From Clitopilus passeckerianus (taxonomy: Eukaryota > Basidiomycota > Agaricomycetes > Agaricales > Entolomataceae), in the NCBI GenBank assembly GCA_944990035.1, contig CALYLX010000105.1, positions 1 through 64,000 on the forward strand: a stretch of 64,000 nt of DNA, in the 5' to 3' direction. The notes beneath the pieces were generated by a model, which made no database searches, had not been told where the DNA came from, and was given only the letters and a program-made list of their open reading frames with translations. How positions within the stretch are numbered: position 1 is the stretch's first letter; the number at the start of each line of letters is the position of its first letter. Position numbers and translations under genes: made by a program. This document shows, in pieces, positions 32,524 to 41,204 of the stretch.

Positions 32524-35500
32524 ATGCGATACAATCATGTAAATACTCTCCGCTTCTTTTCACAGAACGTGAATAGAAATTATGATCTGGTCGCTGCGCT
32601 ACTAGAGGAACGTAAGAATAACTTTGATGTGATTCTGCTGCAAGAGCCTCCATGGCGGCTCATTCGACGCACTGTGTCCACTACCAACCCTGGGGGAGAG
32701 GCAGTGGTTGGTGCACCCACTCACCCAGACTGGCTGGTCATGTTTAGACGTCCAGCATCTGAGACAGACCGTCCACGCGTTATGACATTCGTGCATAGGC
32801 GTCTTGCAGGCATGCGACCCGCATTTCGCACTGACCTCGCCAACCACAACGATGTGTTGGTCACAACGCTGTATGGGAGCTCTGGCACCCAAATACACTT
32901 CGCCAATGTCTACTCCAGCCCAGGGGATGGTACTGCCATTCACTGGTTGTGTGACAATGCTCAACGTCTCCCTAGCATGCTCTGCATGGCAGGAGACTTC
33001 AACTGCAAGTCATCAGTCTGGGATCCGGACTATGACTCTACAAACCATGTTGCAACTGAACTGTGTGATGTTGCGCTTGACCTGGGTTTGGAGGTTAGTG
33101 TTCTTCCAGAACGCACTCCCACCCACTTCCCGCATGCTGGCAGCTTTAGGCCGTCAGTCATCGACTTATTCTTCCTCCCTGTGGGACGCATCACAGGGAC
33201 TTCACACAGCGTGGTCACAGAGTGGAAGGGACCCTCTGACCACGCACCTCTGACTGCCGCACTCCCCATCCAGCCCGTGCAGCTGGCTGCTGAGCGCATC
33301 ACTCTGCCGAAAGGCAGTGAGCATGAGGAAGAGTTTCTTAAGGAACTGTCCTCCTCCTTGCGAGCGCTAGACACGTCTGGCCTCACAACAGTAGAAGCAA
33401 TTGAACGCTGCACTGGCGCCGTTGCAACTGCTATTAAGCAGTCTTGGGATAACAACTCAAAGACTGCTCGCATCTCCACCAAGTCAAAGTCCTGGTGGAA
33501 TCCTGAGTGCTCTGAGGCTGTCAGAGTGTATCGCGCTTCTAAAGCGGTCGCTGATTACAAGGCGTTCCGCAGGACCACCAAGGTGGCCAAGCGCAAGTTC
33601 TTTGATAGTAGAATCCAGACCATTGCTACTACCAACAAGCGCCCCTGGGACCTCATGCGCTGGGCCAAGCAGCGTGAGCTCCCTACACATGAAGCAATTC
33701 GCCACAATGGTGAACCCTGCAATTCTCTCGAGTCGCTTTGGGCTGCTCTTGACTCCACATACAACTCGGCGTCTGACCGCCCAGTTAATCCCTCTGTGCT
33801 CGACGATGTGCCCCAGTCTCCTCCGCGTGAGTGGTGGGACTTTGGCGTCAATGAGCTCAGAGAAGAACTTGCAAAGTGCTCCAACACTTCTGCTCCCGGT
33901 CCTGATCACCTCACATGGTATCAGCTCAAATCCCTGGTTGCTGACAGTGTCATTGCAACCAAATTCGTCGAGATTGCGAACGCCTGCCTTCGGGTTGGCC
34001 ACTGGCCCTCTCATTTCAAAGAGTCGCGCTCTGCCATTGTTCCCAAACCTGGCAAACCGCACTATTCCACCCCAAAGATGTTCCGCCCTATTGTGTTGCT
34101 TAACACGCTGGGGAAACTCTTTGAAAAGATGCTTGCGAACAGAATGCAGTTCGAAGCGCAGAAATTCGGTGTGTTTCACCCCAATCAGTTTGGAGGTGTG
34201 CGCCAACATTCGACTGAAGACGCAGGTGTCTACCTCACTCACATTGTCAAAGCCGGTTGGGCTAGAGGGTTGAAGACTAGTGTGGTCGCTTTTGACCTTG
34301 CTCAGTTCTTCCCCTCACTTAACCACGACATGCTGCTACGCATACTGCGCAGACTGGGCTTTGCGCCAGAGGTCTGCAGCTTCTTTGCGTCTTACCTTGT
34401 GGGGAGACACACATCCTACAGCTGGAACGGCGAAGAATCCAGCAAGTACTCCGCAGATGTTGGCGTTGGCCAAGGGTCTGCTTTATCCCCTCTTCTCTCT
34501 GCGCTCTACTTGGTGCCAGTGATGAGGCTGTTCGAACGCAGGATTGCTCCTGGCGTCACAACACTCATGTCATACGTGGATGATGGCTCGCTCATTGTCC
34601 AGTCGCCATCCTTTGGGGAGAACATCACCCTCCTCCAACAAGCGTATGCTGTCATCACAGAGCTTGTTACAGCGCTTGGCCTCGTCTTGGAACATGACAA
34701 GACAGAGGTCTTCCACTTCTCTCGCAAGCACAACGACGTCAATCCTGCTATTGACTTGGGCTTTGCTCCACACACTGGCAATTCGCCACTTCAACCGAAG
34801 GCCGTTTGGCGCTACTTGGGCTTCTACTTTGACCGGTCACTGTCCTTCAGCCACCATGTCAAGTATTACTCCACCAAGGCTCTGACCACTGTCAAGGCAA
34901 TGATCATGCTTGGTAACTCATCAAGGGGTATCACCCCTATGCAGAAGCGGCTGCTCTACCGTGCATGCGTCCTTCCGGTCGCTACATATGGTGTGGGCCT
35001 CTGGTTCTACAAAGGTGCTAGGTGTAAGACTGCTATGTCGCACTTGCGCACTATGCAACACAAGGCTGCCAGGTGGATAACCGGCGCCTTTCGCACATCT
35101 CCGGGAGGAGGGACTGAATCTATTGCTGGTCTCCCTCCTATTCATCTGCATGTCAGGAAGCTGGTGGAGCGCGGCCAGGCGCGCATTGGCACCCTGATAA
35201 GCAATCACCCTACGCTATCACTGATCAGTGACAAGCACCAACGGTATGAGGGAACAATGCGTCTCCCCTCATCTCTCTCCAACTTGTCGCAACGCGTACG
35301 CGGCAACTTGCTTTCCACAGTTGTTGATTCGGATATGCACGCTGTGCGGGCCTCTGAGCCTCTCAATCCTGTCCATGCTGAGGCAGTCCCAGGTCTGCGC
35401 CTGTTGGACACGCACTCTGGCAGGATTACATTCGATATCATCATTGCAGCGTCCAAGGACGCCCTTGACTCCCGTCGCACCCACCTGGATGTGATCCGCG

Positions 35501-36645
35501 CTGATACAGACCTGTCTGACACTACTGTGTTGGTTGCAGCAGATGCATCTGTTCCCAAAAGCAGGAAGCACCAAGCGGTGGCTGCCTGCTCCCTCCTTCA
35601 TGGCGCTTTTGGGCCTGAAGAATACACTATGGCATCAGGCAGGGTACTCTCTGACGATGCTGAACTCGCAGCCATTGACTTGTCCATAAGCAAGGCTGTC
35701 TTGCGCAACAACTGCTTCAAAATAGTTGTGCTCTCAGACTCGACTAGAGCCATTCGGTTGGCACTGGACCCGTCTCTTCATTCTGGGCAAGGGCACTCAC
35801 TGTCCATCTGCTCTAAGCTACGGGCCTGGTTCTCGGATGACGCTAGCAGGCGTGTCCACTTTGTTCATGTCCCTTCAAGACTCAACTGGGACATCCACCA
35901 TCGCGCTCACTTGGCAGCCACTGGCTTGCGGGTGGGCGCCGGTAGCAAACCCCGGACATCCCTTGGGTATGCCCGGAAACGCGCTGTAGACAGGATGCTG
36001 CATGAGTGGACTTGTCTGCTCCAGCAGCCATCCTACTCTGGCAACCACTTCCTGCGCCTTGCAAGCAAAGGCGCTTCCCTGAGGCCTACACATCTCAAAG
36101 GTGGGCCTTGGCTACATGGCGTTGGGTCTTCCAATGCGCACACCGCACGCCTCACCCGTGCAGTCCTGGGTCATGCACCCATTGGCGAGTTCCGCGCGCG
36201 CTTCAAACTAGATGGGGAGACAGCGTGCGTGTGCGATTGGCGCACCCTGGAAACGAGGGACCATGTCCTTCACCAGTGTGCGCACTTCCAACGACGGCCT
36301 AACCAGCGCTTGGGCCGGGAGCTGTCGTCCTTCTTGTTCTTTCTTGAGAACAACCCCGCTGCTTTTGCGTTTCCATCGCAACAGCCTCCACCGCCATTTC
36401 CTAAGCCCAGGAAGGCATGGCGGCGTGGCCCTCCTGATAAGGCAGCCACACGCGTTCGTGGTACCCCTCCTGCTGCTGGAGGCCACTGCCGACGAATGCC
36501 TGTAACAGGCTCCACTGCACCACCGCGCCCAGACGATCTGGTCTGGGTACCTACCGGGTGCACATCAATTTGTTCGCAGAGAACAAGCCGAAGCGTCTGG
36601 CATGTTTTACCATGCATAGGCGTCAGTGCTCCATCCTTCATATAG
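32524..36645 (+). CDS. LINE ORF2 polyprotein with altered C-terminus
   Basis: Open for 1373 codons with endonuclease (LLQEPPW, GDFNCKSS, SDHAPL), RT (AFDLAQFF, YVDDGS) and RNase H (VAADAS, DDAELAAID, LSDST). A 4-bp insertion near 36550 replaces the usual end (VWVPGAHQFV...) with VWVPTGCTSICSQ and about 20 further residues. The catalytic domains are unaffected, so activity cannot be excluded. Private residues such as VPVMRLF instead of VPGMRLF are shared with copy E only. Confidence 0.88.
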   Translation: MRYNHVNTLRFFSQNVNRNYDLVAALLEERKNNFDVILLQEPPWRLIRRTVSTTNPGGEAVVGAPTHPDWLVMFRRPASETDRPRVMTFVHRRLAGMRPAFRTDLANHNDVLVTTLYGSSGTQIHFANVYSSPGDGTAIHWLCDNAQRLPSMLCMAGDFNCKSSVWDPDYDSTNHVATELCDVALDLGLEVSVLPERTPTHFPHAGSFRPSVIDLFFLPVGRITGTSHSVVTEWKGPSDHAPLTAALPIQPVQLAAERITLPKGSEHEEEFLKELSSSLRALDTSGLTTVEAIERCTGAVATAIKQSWDNNSKTARISTKSKSWWNPECSEAVRVYRASKAVADYKAFRRTTKVAKRKFFDSRIQTIATTNKRPWDLMRWAKQRELPTHEAIRHNGEPCNSLESLWAALDSTYNSASDRPVNPSVLDDVPQSPPREWWDFGVNELREELAKCSNTSAPGPDHLTWYQLKSLVADSVIATKFVEIANACLRVGHWPSHFKESRSAIVPKPGKPHYSTPKMFRPIVLLNTLGKLFEKMLANRMQFEAQKFGVFHPNQFGGVRQHSTEDAGVYLTHIVKAGWARGLKTSVVAFDLAQFFPSLNHDMLLRILRRLGFAPEVCSFFASYLVGRHTSYSWNGEESSKYSADVGVGQGSALSPLLSALYLVPVMRLFERRIAPGVTTLMSYVDDGSLIVQSPSFGENITLLQQAYAVITELVTALGLVLEHDKTEVFHFSRKHNDVNPAIDLGFAPHTGNSPLQPKAVWRYLGFYFDRSLSFSHHVKYYSTKALTTVKAMIMLGNSSRGITPMQKRLLYRACVLPVATYGVGLWFYKGARCKTAMSHLRTMQHKAARWITGAFRTSPGGGTESIAGLPPIHLHVRKLVERGQARIGTLISNHPTLSLISDKHQRYEGTMRLPSSLSNLSQRVRGNLLSTVVDSDMHAVRASEPLNPVHAEAVPGLRLLDTHSGRITFDIIIAASKDALDSRRTHLDVIRADTDLSDTTVLVAADASVPKSRKHQAVAACSLLHGAFGPEEYTMASGRVLSDDAELAAIDLSISKAVLRNNCFKIVVLSDSTRAIRLALDPSLHSGQGHSLSICSKLRAWFSDDASRRVHFVHVPSRLNWDIHHRAHLAATGLRVGAGSKPRTSLGYARKRAVDRMLHEWTCLLQQPSYSGNHFLRLASKGASLRPTHLKGGPWLHGVGSSNAHTARLTRAVLGHAPIGEFRARFKLDGETACVCDWRTLETRDHVLHQCAHFQRRPNQRLGRELSSFLFFLENNPAAFAFPSQQPPPPFPKPRKAWRRGPPDKAATRVRGTPPAAGGHCRRMPVTGSTAPPRPDDLVWVPTGCTSICSQRTSRSVWHVLPCIGVSAPSFI

Positions 36646-36924
36646 CGGCGAGCCTGGTTTCCAGGGTTCTTGCTGCTTCTGCGGGGTGGTGCACGCTATC
36701 ATACTCCTTAGGAGATTTATCCTCGGGGGCCACCCTAGCTTGCTCTTTGGTGCACCTCGTATTCAGTGTAGTTCACTCGACGAACACGGTTTTACTTACG
36801 TTAGTATACAATGCATGTATTTAGGTACTTGCGACCGGACTGCGATCGGGCGCCGGAATATAAATTGTCAGACGCCCCCTCCGGGGGCGTAGGGCTTTGA
36901 CCAAAAAAAAAAAAAAAAAAAAAA

Positions 36925-38360
36925 GGTGGAAACAGCCTGTTCAGGCGAGATGGGAAGAGGAACAGAGACAGCATTGTCTCCATTGCCCCTAGTGGCGTAG
37001 ACGAAGCACTGCTTGCGTGAGGGGCCGCGCGTCGTGGATTTGAGCTTCTGCTTCTTCTTCGAGGGAGAGGGAGCAGTAGGAGGTGGGGAGGACGCTGCCT
37101 TGCGCTTATTGGCGTTGGAGTTGTCCTTGAGTTGCGCTACTTCATCCCAGGACAGTCCAGGGAGATGGCGCGCGAGTTCAGCAAGTTCTGCGCATTGCTG
37201 CGCAGTCATGCCAACAGTAACCTCTGCAAAAGAGCGAGGGGCGGCGTTTGCAGGCCCTCTGGGCGGCTGCGATGCGACAGAAGCGTAGGACGCCTTGGGA
37301 GCGCGCTGACGCTGTTGTGAGGGCTGCTGCTGCTGCTGGGACGCATTAGCAGGGTTGGGTGCACGCACAGCATGCGGATTGGGTGCCCTGCGGGTTGCAG
37401 GGGCTTGTGGGGCAGGCCTAGCGAACTGGCGCTGCCATTGCATCCAGTTTCCCGGGTTTACCCGCCCTGGTTGCGATGTGGAAGGTGTAGCACCTGAGTC
37501 CGGTCCAGGGACCGGGTTGTCAGGTTGCTGAGATGTCGCAGTGGACTCCTGTCCCTCCATGGGAACCGGAGATTTGTGACCAGTGGCAGTGTGTTCCGCG
37601 GGTCGGGGAGGGGTAACCTGGGTCCTGGCGCCTTGTGAGACGCTGGAGGAGGTGGGGGGAACTGCTGGAGCAGAGGAGGCCGGTGCTACACCATGCCCAC
37701 TTGCAGCAGCAGTGGAGGAAGCAGATGTTGCGCTTGCAGCACCTTTGGGAGCAGCAGTGCGGACAGGGCGCTGCTGGGGAGTGGGAGAGGGAATATAAGC
37801 GTCCAAGGCGTCCCTAACGCGTCGGATTTGGGGAAGGAAGTTCTCATTTGAGGTGAGATACTTGAGGAGGCCTAGGGAGGCCGCTTGAGAGCAGACATGC
37901 AAAAGCATGTCTGCAAGAGTGCGAGAGTGTTCCTCGTCGCTGGCAGCAGAAGGGGCACGGTTAAGCCACTCCTTGAAGGTGACAAGAGAGTCGGTGATCG
38001 CGTCTATGTTGTCCTCGACCGCGTCATCCGTGGCCTGCACCTGCAAACCCACGGAATCATACTCTGAATGTCCTAGGAACGCAGGAGAGAACCCTTGCGT
38101 TGGTGAAGTCGCCCTGGAGGCGGTTCTGGACTTGGGCTGCGCAACAGCAGCACCAGAGGCGTCCTTCCTGCGCTTGTGTTCAGGGGAGGAAGGTGCGGAA
38201 GGAGCAGGGCTCTCGTCTGCTTCACAACCATCGTCCTCATCCATTGCTGGAGTAGGACGCTTGTTTCGAGCGCCAGAGGGGCCTTGGGGAGTTTCTTCGC
38301 CATAGCTGCTGCCATGGCCCTTCTGAGGCGTGGAGGGCGTCGGAGGTGGGTCCGGTGGCC
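36925..38360 (-). pseudogene. LINE-I ORF1 fragment
   Basis: Minus-strand ORF1 from about codon 16 (start codon lost at about 38360) to ...SPEQAVST, where the A tail of copy H cuts it. A 12-bp in-frame deletion removes codons in the SSYGAFDG motif (about 38300). The open part reads 458 codons from 38244. The zinc knuckles are absent. It joins copy K through a short CC overlap. Confidence 0.88.
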
Positions 38361-38685
38361 CAATGTCTACTCTAGCCCAGGGGATGGTACTGCCATTCGC
38401 TGGTTGTGTGACAATGCTCCGCGTCTCCCAAGCATGCTTTGCATGGCAGGGGACTTCAACTGCAAGTCGTCAGTCTGGGATCCGGACTATGACTCTACAA
38501 ATCATGTTGCAAGTGGGCTATGTGATGTTGCGCTCGACCTGGGTTTGTCCCACATGCTGGCAGCCTTAGGCCGTCAGTCATTGATCTATTCTTCCTCCCT
38601 GTGGGTCGCACTGCAGGGACTTCACATAGCGTGGTCACAGAGTGGATAGGACCCTCTGACCACGCTCCCTTGACCGTCACGCTCC
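38361..38685 (+). pseudogene. LINE-K ORF2 endonuclease fragment (host of J)
   Basis: Starts at CCAATGTCTACTC in the middle of the endonuclease domain, keeps GDFNCKSSVWD, loses about 40 bp near 38547 and runs to the SDH motif. Copy J is inserted here: GACCGTCACGCTCC at 38672-38685 is repeated at 45601-45614, where ORF2 of K continues. Confidence 0.92.
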
Positions 38686-38795
38686 CATCCTCTTTGATCT
38701 GTTACCACCACCATCACAGCCACAACAGCGACGCAAATTCGCCCTCAAGCACTTGCACACTGCTCAACCCTCTAGTTTTCGCGCCTGTCTGCACT
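38686..38795 (+). promoter_or_regulatory. LINE 5' UTR / presumed internal promoter
   Basis: The same 110-nt leader precedes ORF1 in copies C, E and J, with a conserved first 16 bases and CACCATCAC repeats around position 25. LINEs with intact 5' ends need a promoter inside this region; that it acts as one is inference from conservation and position. Confidence 0.5.
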
Positions 38796-41195
38796 ATGAG
38801 TAGTGCAGGAGGCACCAAGAAGAATACTCGGCCACCGGACCCACCTCCGACGCCCTCCACGCCTCAGAAGGGCCATGGCAGCAGCTATGGTGCGTTTGAT
38901 GGTGAAGAAACTCCCCAAGGCCCCTCTGGCGCTCGAAACAAGCGTCCTACTCCAGCAATGGATGAGGACGATGGTTTTGAAGCAGACGAGAGCCCTGCTC
39001 CTTCCGCACCTTCCTCCCCTGAACACAAGCGCAGGAAGGACGCCTCTGGTGCTGCTGTTGCGCAGCCCAAGTCCAGAACCGCCTCCAGGGCGACTTCACC
39101 AACGCAAGGGTTCTCTCCTGCGTTCCTAGGACATTCAGAGTATGATTCCGTGGGTTTGCAGGTGCAGGCCACGGATGACGCGGTCGAGGAAGACATAGAC
39201 GCGATCACTGACTCTCTTGTCACCTTCAAGGAGTGGCTCAACCGGGCCCCTTCTGCTGCCAGCGACGAGGAACACTCCCGCACTCTTGCAGACACTCTTG
39301 TGCTTGTCTGCTCTCAAGCGGCCTCCCTAGGCCTTCTCAAGTATCTCACTCCAAATGAGAACTTCCTTCCCCGAATCCGACGCGTTAGGGACGCCTTGGA
39401 CGCCTATATTCCCTCTCCCACTCCCCAGCAGCGCCCTGTGCGCACTGCTGTTCCCAAAGGTGCTGCAAGCGCAGCATCTGCTTTCTCTACTGCTGCTGCA
39501 GATGGGCATGGTGTAGCACCGGCCTCCTCTGCCCCAGCAGTTCCCCCCACCTCCTCCAGCGTCTCACAAGGCGCCAGGACCCAGGTTACCCCTCCCCGAC
39601 CCGCGGAACACACTGCCACTGGTCACAAATCTCCAGTTCCCATGGAGGGACAGGAGTCCACTGCGACATCTCAGCAACCTGACAACCCGGTCCCTGGACC
39701 GGACTCAGGTGCTACACCTTCCACATCGCAACCAGGGCGGGTAAACCCGGGAAACTGGATGCAATGGCAGCGCCAGTTCGCTAGGCCTGCCCCACAAGCC
39801 CCTGCAACCCGCAGGGCACCCAATCCGCATGCTGTGCGTGCACCCAACCCTGCTAATGCGTCCCAGCAGCAGCAGCAGCCCTCACAACAGCGTCAGCGCG
39901 CTCCCAAGGCGTCCTACGCTTCTGTCGCATCGCAGCCGCCCAGAGGGCCTGCAAACGCCGCCCCTCGCTCTTTTGCAGAGGTTACTGTTGGCATGACTGC
40001 GCAGCAATGCGCAGAACTTGCTGAACTCGCGCGCCATCTCCCTGGACTGTCCTGGGATGAAGTAGCGCAACTCAAGGACAACTCCAACGCCAATAAGCGC
40101 AAGGCAGCGTCCTCCCCACCTCCTACTGCTCCCTCTCCCTCGAAGAAGAAGCAGAAGCTCAAATCCACGACGCGCGGCCCCTCACGCAAGCAGTGCTTCG
40201 TCTACGCCACTAGGGGCAATGGAGACAATGCTGTCTCCGTTCCCCTTCCCATTTCGCCTGAACAGGCTGTCTCCACCCTCAACCTTCGCTTTGGCGCTGG
40301 TGGGTCTAAGAACCGTGCTATCCATGCTGAACTCGGCAGGGGCAACGCTATCATTGTCTACCTCGACGAGACACCCACCCACAGCGACCTGGGCATCATC
40401 CGGGTCACTGTTGAGCGCGTCTGGTACCCTGTCACTGAAGCTGCCAATCCATCCCCCACCGTCCACGCTGCCGTGGAGGTCCCCACGTCGCGTTCCTATG
40501 CGCGCATCACAGGAGTGCCCTACTTCACCTTTGGTGCGGTGGGCAGCACTCCTATCACTGCTGATGCGGTCCTGGCACTGCTGCGCCAAGATCCTGCTAC
40601 TAGTGCGCTCCAGCTCGCTGGAATGCCTCGTGTGCACCGCAACTCACGCACGCATGATATGTGCGTTGTGTTCTTCGACTTTTGGGACACCAGGTCTGGT
40701 ACCTCCCTCAAGGCCATTACACACAAGAAGATCTCCATCGGGGGACGCTTGTGTCTCATCTCCCCTGCAAGCGTCCATGCTGGCGTTCCGCAGTGTCAAC
40801 GCTGCTGGGCTTGGGGTCACCCCACTGCCACCTGCAGGCAGCAGTTCAACTCTTGCGCGCATTGTGGCTATGGCCATGATTCGCGCAACCATCGCAAGCT
40901 TGCCCACTGCTGCTGGGGCAAGCCTGACGCTAATCCCCCGGTGCCTGCCACTCCTGATGGCGCACCATGCCCGCATGCACCTAGGTGCATCAACTGTGGC
41001 AAGGAGCACGAGGCAGATTCGCCCAAGTGCCCTTTTGCAAGACATCGGTTTGATGCTGGCTGGATCCAGCGCCGATATGCTGTCAACGATGCGGTAGGCT
41101 TTTCTGTTAAAGCGCCGCAGAGTTATACTGACGTACTACCACCCAGGAGGAGACCGATTCAGATTGGTCGGGGTGAACGCACTGCCTGCACATAA
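38796..41195 (+). CDS. LINE ORF1 gag-like zinc-knuckle protein (intact)
   Basis: 799 codons from ATG 38796 to TAA. The first 110 residues are Pro/Ser-rich with a KHKRRKD basic cluster. Residues about 120-210 form a hydrophilic helical region, and about 210-400 are Ala/Pro/Gln-rich with a QQQQQ run. A KKKQKLKS patch lies at about 455, and a structured section of about 470-660 precedes the zinc knuckles: C667-C680 (C-X2-C-X4-H-X4-C), a Cys/His cluster from C687 to C706 and C731-C745 (C-X2-C-X3-H-X6-C). This is the arrangement of gag-like ORF1 proteins of I/Tad-type LINEs, which coat element RNA. The stop is followed in frame by CTT TAC TTT ATG. Confidence 0.93.
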   Translation: MSSAGGTKKNTRPPDPPPTPSTPQKGHGSSYGAFDGEETPQGPSGARNKRPTPAMDEDDGFEADESPAPSAPSSPEHKRRKDASGAAVAQPKSRTASRATSPTQGFSPAFLGHSEYDSVGLQVQATDDAVEEDIDAITDSLVTFKEWLNRAPSAASDEEHSRTLADTLVLVCSQAASLGLLKYLTPNENFLPRIRRVRDALDAYIPSPTPQQRPVRTAVPKGAASAASAFSTAAADGHGVAPASSAPAVPPTSSSVSQGARTQVTPPRPAEHTATGHKSPVPMEGQESTATSQQPDNPVPGPDSGATPSTSQPGRVNPGNWMQWQRQFARPAPQAPATRRAPNPHAVRAPNPANASQQQQQPSQQRQRAPKASYASVASQPPRGPANAAPRSFAEVTVGMTAQQCAELAELARHLPGLSWDEVAQLKDNSNANKRKAASSPPPTAPSPSKKKQKLKSTTRGPSRKQCFVYATRGNGDNAVSVPLPISPEQAVSTLNLRFGAGGSKNRAIHAELGRGNAIIVYLDETPTHSDLGIIRVTVERVWYPVTEAANPSPTVHAAVEVPTSRSYARITGVPYFTFGAVGSTPITADAVLALLRQDPATSALQLAGMPRVHRNSRTHDMCVVFFDFWDTRSGTSLKAITHKKISIGGRLCLISPASVHAGVPQCQRCWAWGHPTATCRQQFNSCAHCGYGHDSRNHRKLAHCCWGKPDANPPVPATPDGAPCPHAPRCINCGKEHEADSPKCPFARHRFDAGWIQRRYAVNDAVGFSVKAPQSYTDVLPPRRRPIQIGRGERTACT

Positions 41196-41204
41196 CTTTA
41201 CTTT

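Larger units (their letters stand above)
30024..36924 (+). mobile_element. LINE copy H, near full length
   Basis: Plus-strand copy lacking only about the first 19 bases of the 5' UTR. It has both ORFs open, a 3' UTR with terminal hairpin and an A run 36903-36924. It is the right arm of the inverted duplication with copy E. The 5' flank is copy G and the 3' flank is the ORF1 of copy I, and the two flanks do not share a target duplication, so at least one end was rearranged after insertion. Confidence 0.9.

Noticed and set aside
36903..36930. Copy H as a clean target-primed insertion into copy I
   Set aside because: The 3' flank is the ORF1 of I, but the 5' flank (end of G) does not contain the matching sequence, so no target duplication exists at the present junctions.
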